Assembly (NCBI GenBank): GCA_000997945.1
Contig: LCCP01000016.1
Span: 1-42,690 of the forward strand
Source of the DNA: Parcubacteria group bacterium GW2011_GWC2_42_12
GTDB taxonomy: Bacteria > Patescibacteriota > Patescibacteriia > Patescibacteriales > GWC2-42-12
DNA: 42,690 bases
Reading direction: 5' to 3'
The position numbers were made by a program, and so were the translations under genes. Of this stretch, positions 39,417-42,690 are shown one piece after another. Under the pieces are notes generated by a model. It saw nothing but the letters and a program-made list of their open reading frames with translations, had not been told where the DNA came from and ran no database searches. The stretch's first letter is position 1. The number at the start of each line of letters is the position of its first letter.

Positions 39417-39734
39417 TGTAAGCTGTTTTTGCCAGCCGCCTAGCATTTTACCGACTTCAACTAATGGAGCAGAAATAGGGGCAAATTTTTTATTGTCAAT
39501 CGCCTTTAATTCCCAGGCCAGCCGCATAAAAAATTTGAGAACATCCAACTTTAAGCAGGCTTTTTGAATGATTGGCAACTTCATCTCCCTTGAAGCGAAG
39601 CCGGCCGTTAGTATAAGCTCCGCTAATTCAATAAATGAAAGATTGATTTTTTCTCCCAAAGAGTAACGGGTAAGTTTGGGGAAATGCGGCAGAATATTAA
39701 GCCACAATTTGTAAGCGTCCGTTATTTTTTGCAA
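39399..39734 (-). CDS. avd: Avd-like DGR accessory protein (four-helix bundle)
   Basis: The product is 111 residues in the track, from TTG 39734, but the same frame continues upstream as ADLSVLQKITDAYKLW, which is how Avd proteins usually begin, so the true N-terminus lies further out. FPKLTRYSLGEKINLSFIEL, ELILTAGFASREMKLPIIQK and LDVLKFFMRLAWELKAIDNK, then VGKMLGGWQKQL, match the Avd/S23-like four-helix family. Avd forms a pentameric barrel that binds RT and template RNA. No ATG is in frame; one at about 39778 is out of frame because of a run of eight C, so a one-base difference there would restore it. Opposite orientation to TR and RT is unusual. Confidence 0.85.
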   Translation of the reverse strand: MQKITDAYKLWLNILPHFPKLTRYSLGEKINLSFIELAELILTAGFASREMKLPIIQKACLKLDVLKFFMRLAWELKAIDNKKFAPISAPLVEVGKMLGGWQKQLTKNSSY

Positions 39735-39803
39735 AACCGATAAATCGGCCCTGCTAAAATTCCGTTGGGGGGGGTAAGCATAAAAGCAAGATTAAAAATT
39801 AAA

Positions 39804-40850
39804 ATGAGAAAGGAAAAAGTAAAATTTAAGGAAAGTTATGACAGTATTATTTCTTTAGATAATCTGCTTGAGGCCTGGCGGGAATTTATCAAGGGCAAGC
39901 GCAACCGGAAAGATGTGCAAGAATTTTCTTTGTATCTAATGGATAATATTATTTCGCTCCATGATGATCTTCTTAATTATAGCTATCGGCACGGCGGTTA
40001 TCAAGCTTTCCGGGTTTCCGACCCTAAGACGAGGAATATCCATAAAGCAGGTGTTCGCGATCGGTTATTGCACCGCGCGATTTATAGAGTTTTGTATCCA
40101 TTCTTTGATAAGACTTTTATTGCCGATTCATATGCCTGTCGGCTTGAAAAGGGCACGCATAAATCGGTTAACAGGTTTTGCGAGTTTGCTTATCGGGCGA
40201 GCCGGAATGATACCAGAACTTGCTGGATACTTAAAGGCGATATTAGAAAATTTTTTGCTACTGTGGATCACAATATTTTAATAAATATTTTACAGGAGCA
40301 TATACTCGACAAGGAAATTATAAAACTTTTAACGGAGGTAATAGAAAGTTTTTCGTCCGGTCAGGTTGGCGTGGGCTTGCCGTTAGGGAATTTGACATCA
40401 CAGCTTTTTGCAAATATCTATTTGGATAAATTTGATCAATTTGTTAAGCACAGGATAAAAGCTAAATATTATATAAGATACGCGGACGATTTCGTGATTT
40501 TCTCGCAAGATAAAGAATGGTTAGAAGAGCAAATCGTCAGGATTAAAGAATTTTTGCGTTGTCAGCTAAAACTTGAATTGCATCCGGATAAGATTTTTAT
40601 TAAAACGGTGGCTTCGGGCGTTGATTTTCTCGGTTGGGTAAACTTACCGGATTATAAGGTTATCCGAACCGCGACTAGAAGGCGTTTAATAAAAAGAATT
40701 ATGGCAAACCCCAAGAGAGAGACTATCGCCTCATATTTTGGCTTATTAAGTCATGGTAATACTTATAAAATTAAAAGAAGTATTTTGGGAACATATAGAG
40801 GCAAGAACTTTAATGTATGGAGTTGCAAAATAAAGCATAATATTATATAA
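39804..40850 (+). CDS. DGR reverse transcriptase
   Basis: The product is 348 residues from ATG 39804; the track starts at TTG 39765 inside the G8 run. RT landmarks: SYACRLEKGTHKSVNRF, LKGDIRKFFATVDHNIL (first catalytic Asp), GLPLGNLTSQLFANIYLD, where LGNLTSQ is the DGR-specific form of the motif that is QGxxxSP in group II intron and retron RTs, YIRYADDFVIFSQD (YADD) and GVDFLGWVNLP. There is no maturase or endonuclease domain. It copies the template RNA into cDNA with errors at adenine, which then replaces the VR. It lies directly downstream of TR and avd. Confidence 0.96.
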   Translation: MRKEKVKFKESYDSIISLDNLLEAWREFIKGKRNRKDVQEFSLYLMDNIISLHDDLLNYSYRHGGYQAFRVSDPKTRNIHKAGVRDRLLHRAIYRVLYPFFDKTFIADSYACRLEKGTHKSVNRFCEFAYRASRNDTRTCWILKGDIRKFFATVDHNILINILQEHILDKEIIKLLTEVIESFSSGQVGVGLPLGNLTSQLFANIYLDKFDQFVKHRIKAKYYIRYADDFVIFSQDKEWLEEQIVRIKEFLRCQLKLELHPDKIFIKTVASGVDFLGWVNLPDYKVIRTATRRRLIKRIMANPKRETIASYFGLLSHGNTYKIKRSILGTYRGKNFNVWSCKIKHNII

Positions 40851-40887
40851 TTTTAACATAATTAAGCAATAAATATTATACATTCCA

Positions 40888-42690
40888 ATGAAAAATTTAA
40901 TTAAAAATTTTTTTATATTTTTTACGACTTTTTTGTTAATCGCCGCGGTTTTCAGCATTTTAAGCGGCAATGGTCAGAAAGCCGAAACCGTGGGTATTGA
41001 TACTTTAGTGGCTCAAATAAATAATCAGGAAGTGGAGAAAATAGTCATTACTGGCAGTGAGATGAAGATAACTTTAAAGCCAGGCCTGCCTACCTTGCCT
41101 ACCGGCAGGCAGGCCGGACAGGCAGGCAAAGTGGAAGTGGTAAAGAAAGAAGCCGGCGAGTCGTTTTCGCAAATTATTAAAAATTTTAATCTTGATCCGG
41201 CCAAGGTCGCCGGCATAAAAGTTGAAGTTAAGGAAAACGAAGGCCTGGACTATTGGCTGGGCGCGATTTTGCCGTTTTTAATTCCTTTTTTGCTGATTAG
41301 CGTGTTTATTTATTTCATGCTGCGTTCGGTTCAGGGCGCGAATTCCAAGGCCATGATGTTCGGCCAATCCCAGGCCAAAGAAGTGGGCCGGGAATATAAA
41401 GATAAGATTACTTTTAAAGAAGTGGCCGGCGTTAAGGAGGCCAAGGAAGAATTAAAAGAAGTGGTGGAGTTTTTAAGAAATCCGCGGAAATTTTCCGAAA
41501 TCGGCGCGCGCACGCCGCGCGGCGTTTTGCTCTTAGGCAGTCCGGGTACGGGCAAGACGCTCTTGGCTAGAGCCGTGGCCGGCGAGGCCAATGTGCCGTT
41601 TTTTTCTATCTCCGGTTCGGAATTTGTGGAGATGTTCGTCGGCGTGGGCGCGTCTCGCGTCAGGGATTTATTCCGTAAAGCCAAAAAAAGCGCGCCCTGC
41701 ATAATTTTTATTGATGAAATTGACGCGGTGGGCAGGAAGCGCGGCTCCGGCCTGGGCGGTTCTCATGATGAACGGGAACAGACTTTAAACCAGATTTTAG
41801 TGGAAATGGACGGTTTTGATCCTAATACTAATGTTATCGTCATCGCGGCCACTAATCGGCCGGATGTTTTGGATTTCGCGCTGCTTCGGCCCGGCCGTTT
41901 TGACCGCCGGGTAATTTTGGACGAGCCGGATTTGGCCGATCGCGAGGCGATTTTAAAAGTTCACGTTAAAAAGAAACCCCTGGGCAAAGAAGTAAGCTTA
42001 AAAAGAGTGGCGGAAAGGACGCCGGGTTTTACCGGAGCGGATTTAGCTAATCTCTTAAATGAAGCCGCGATCTTAGCCGCCATGAAGAACAAAAAAATTA
42101 TTGACATGGACGATATCTTCGCTTCCATAGAAAAAGTTATGATGGGTCCGGAAAGAAAATCAAGGATTTTATCCAACAAAGAAAAGAAAATTACGGCTTA
42201 TCATGAAGCCGGCCACGCCCTAGTCGCTCATTTTCTCTCTTCAATTGACCCGGTGCAGAAAATTTCCATTATTGCCCGCGGCCAGGCCGGCGGCTATACC
42301 TTGAAATTACCCTTAGAAGATAAGCATATGTATTCCAAGACTGAATATGTTGAGGAAATCGCCGTGCTCTTAGCCGGCTTCGTTACCGAGCAGGAAATTT
42401 TCGGCGAAGTTACCACCGGCGCCACTTCCGATCTGCGCCGCGCCACCGGTTTAGCCAGGAAATTAATTACTGATTATGGCATGAGTGATTCGCTCGGACC
42501 GCGCACTTACGGCGATAAAGAAGAGATGATCTTTTTGGGCCGGGAGATCCATGAGCAGAGAGATTATAGCGAAAAGGTGGCCGAGCAGATTGATAAAGAG
42601 ATTTCCGGCTTTATTGATCTGGCCGTGTTGCGGGCTAAGGGTATTGTTAAAACCAAGCGCGAACTTTTAGAAAAAATCGTGGTTGAACTT
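40888..42690 (+). CDS. ftsH: ATP-dependent membrane zinc protease FtsH (partial, runs off the window)
   Basis: 601 codons are present; the stop lies beyond the edge, which is why the track misses it. A membrane helix (about 7-24), an extracytoplasmic domain with the repeat-encoded [15 protein letters not shown] (41081-41127), a second helix (about 128-147), then the AAA module: Walker [19 protein letters not shown] (about 216), Walker [39 protein letters not shown], and the protease motif [15 protein letters not shown] (about 438) with [19 protein letters not shown]. It degrades membrane and regulatory proteins. It is 37 nt downstream of the RT gene. Confidence 0.97.
   Translation, partial: MKNLIKNFFIFFTTFLLIAAVFSILSGNGQKAETVGIDTLVAQINNQEVEKIVITGSEMKITLKPGLPTLPTGRQAGQAGKVEVVKKEAGESFSQIIKNFNLDPAKVAGIKVEVKENEGLDYWLGAILPFLIPFLLISVFIYFMLRSVQGANSKAMMFGQSQAKEVGREYKDKITFKEVAGVKEAKEELKEVVEFLRNPRKFSEIGARTPRGVLLLGSPGTGKTLLARAVAGEANVPFFSISGSEFVEMFVGVGASRVRDLFRKAKKSAPCIIFIDEIDAVGRKRGSGLGGSHDEREQTLNQILVEMDGFDPNTNVIVIAATNRPDVLDFALLRPGRFDRRVILDEPDLADREAILKVHVKKKPLGKEVSLKRVAERTPGFTGADLANLLNEAAILAAMKNKKIIDMDDIFASIEKVMMGPERKSRILSNKEKKITAYHEAGHALVAHFLSSIDPVQKISIIARGQAGGYTLKLPLEDKHMYSKTEYVEEIAVLLAGFVTEQEIFGEVTTGATSDLRRATGLARKLITDYGMSDSLGPRTYGDKEEMIFLGREIHEQRDYSEKVAEQIDKEISGFIDLAVLRAKGIVKTKRELLEKIVVEL
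41081..41127 (+). repeat. CAGGCAGGC-type repeat in ftsH
   Basis: CCTGCCTACCTTGCCTACCG, then GCAGGCAGG and a further half palindrome, translated [15 protein letters not shown] in the extracytoplasmic domain. I recall the same LPTGRQAG string from many CPR proteins. Confidence 0.85.

Noticed and set aside
39804-40850. Group II intron or retron RT
   Set aside because: The motif is LGNLTSQ rather than QGxxxSP, no maturase or HNH domain follows, and there is a matching TR/VR pair.

Overview
The window looks like a chromosomal segment of a Candidate Phyla Radiation (Patescibacteria) bacterium, probably of the Parcubacteria-like side. This is inferred from gene content and style, not from a 16S gene, which is absent. 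The pointers are a 5.1 kb 23S rRNA full of insertions and group I introns, a eukaryote-type IleRS, a ProRS without the editing insertion, many palindromic and low-complexity repeats inserted in frame in housekeeping genes, AT-rich start contexts (TTTTATG) mostly without Shine-Dalgarno sequences, and tiny intergenic gaps. UGA is used as a stop, so the code is standard.

Layout. 1-2.0 kb: small accessory genes (a conserved small protein, a BRO-N protein, a decayed surface-protein tail). 2.3-4.0 kb: a SleB-type cell-wall hydrolase fused to a membrane-anchored tail. 4.0-10.0 kb: an rRNA unit with its own sigma70-like promoter, a leader with palindromes and an attenuator-like terminator, a 23S gene with five hairpin-type insertions and two group I introns (one with a decayed and one with an intact LAGLIDADG gene), then 5S. 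No 16S or tRNA adjoins it, so 16S is probably unlinked. 10.0-17.0 kb: a D-2-hydroxyacid dehydrogenase, then a tight operon of glmS, GNAT, YvcK, HAD, GlmU-like uridylyltransferase and EndoQ/PHP nuclease. 17.0-17.2 kb: a 32-residue, extremely basic protein on the minus strand with the strongest SD in the window. 17.5-25.3 kb: ileS, an unknown protein, an ASCH/DUF3850 protein, a PP-loop (ThiI-like) enzyme, LemA, HtpX and a NIF3-like protein. 25.3-33.5 kb: SDR, pilB, a frameshifted translin, an atypical orphan gene, an amino-acid permease, a phosphodiesterase and a Memo-AMMECR1 fusion lipoprotein. 33.5-38.1 kb: proS (minus), a thioredoxin-like lipoprotein, a small membrane protein and rpsA-like S1. 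38.1-40.9 kb: a complete diversity-generating retroelement (DGR). 40.9 kb to the end: ftsH, truncated by the window edge.

The most interesting system is the DGR. A 114-nt variable repeat forms the 3' end of a 199-residue protein gene. A matching template repeat lies 442 bp downstream. The two differ at 17 positions, and in every case the template base is adenine. An Avd-like four-helix protein (unusually on the opposite strand) and a reverse transcriptase with the DGR signatures LGNLTSQ and YADD follow. The template is preceded by three strong hairpins and followed by an intrinsic terminator, so a discrete structured template RNA is likely.

Other themes are a palindrome family with covarying stems at the predicted 5' ends of the rRNA and rpsA transcripts, a second palindrome family that repeatedly abuts start codons, and repeat units translated in frame inside GlmS, EndoQ, IleRS, the PP-loop enzyme, ProRS, S1 and FtsH. 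All function calls come from motif recognition by eye; no database search was run.
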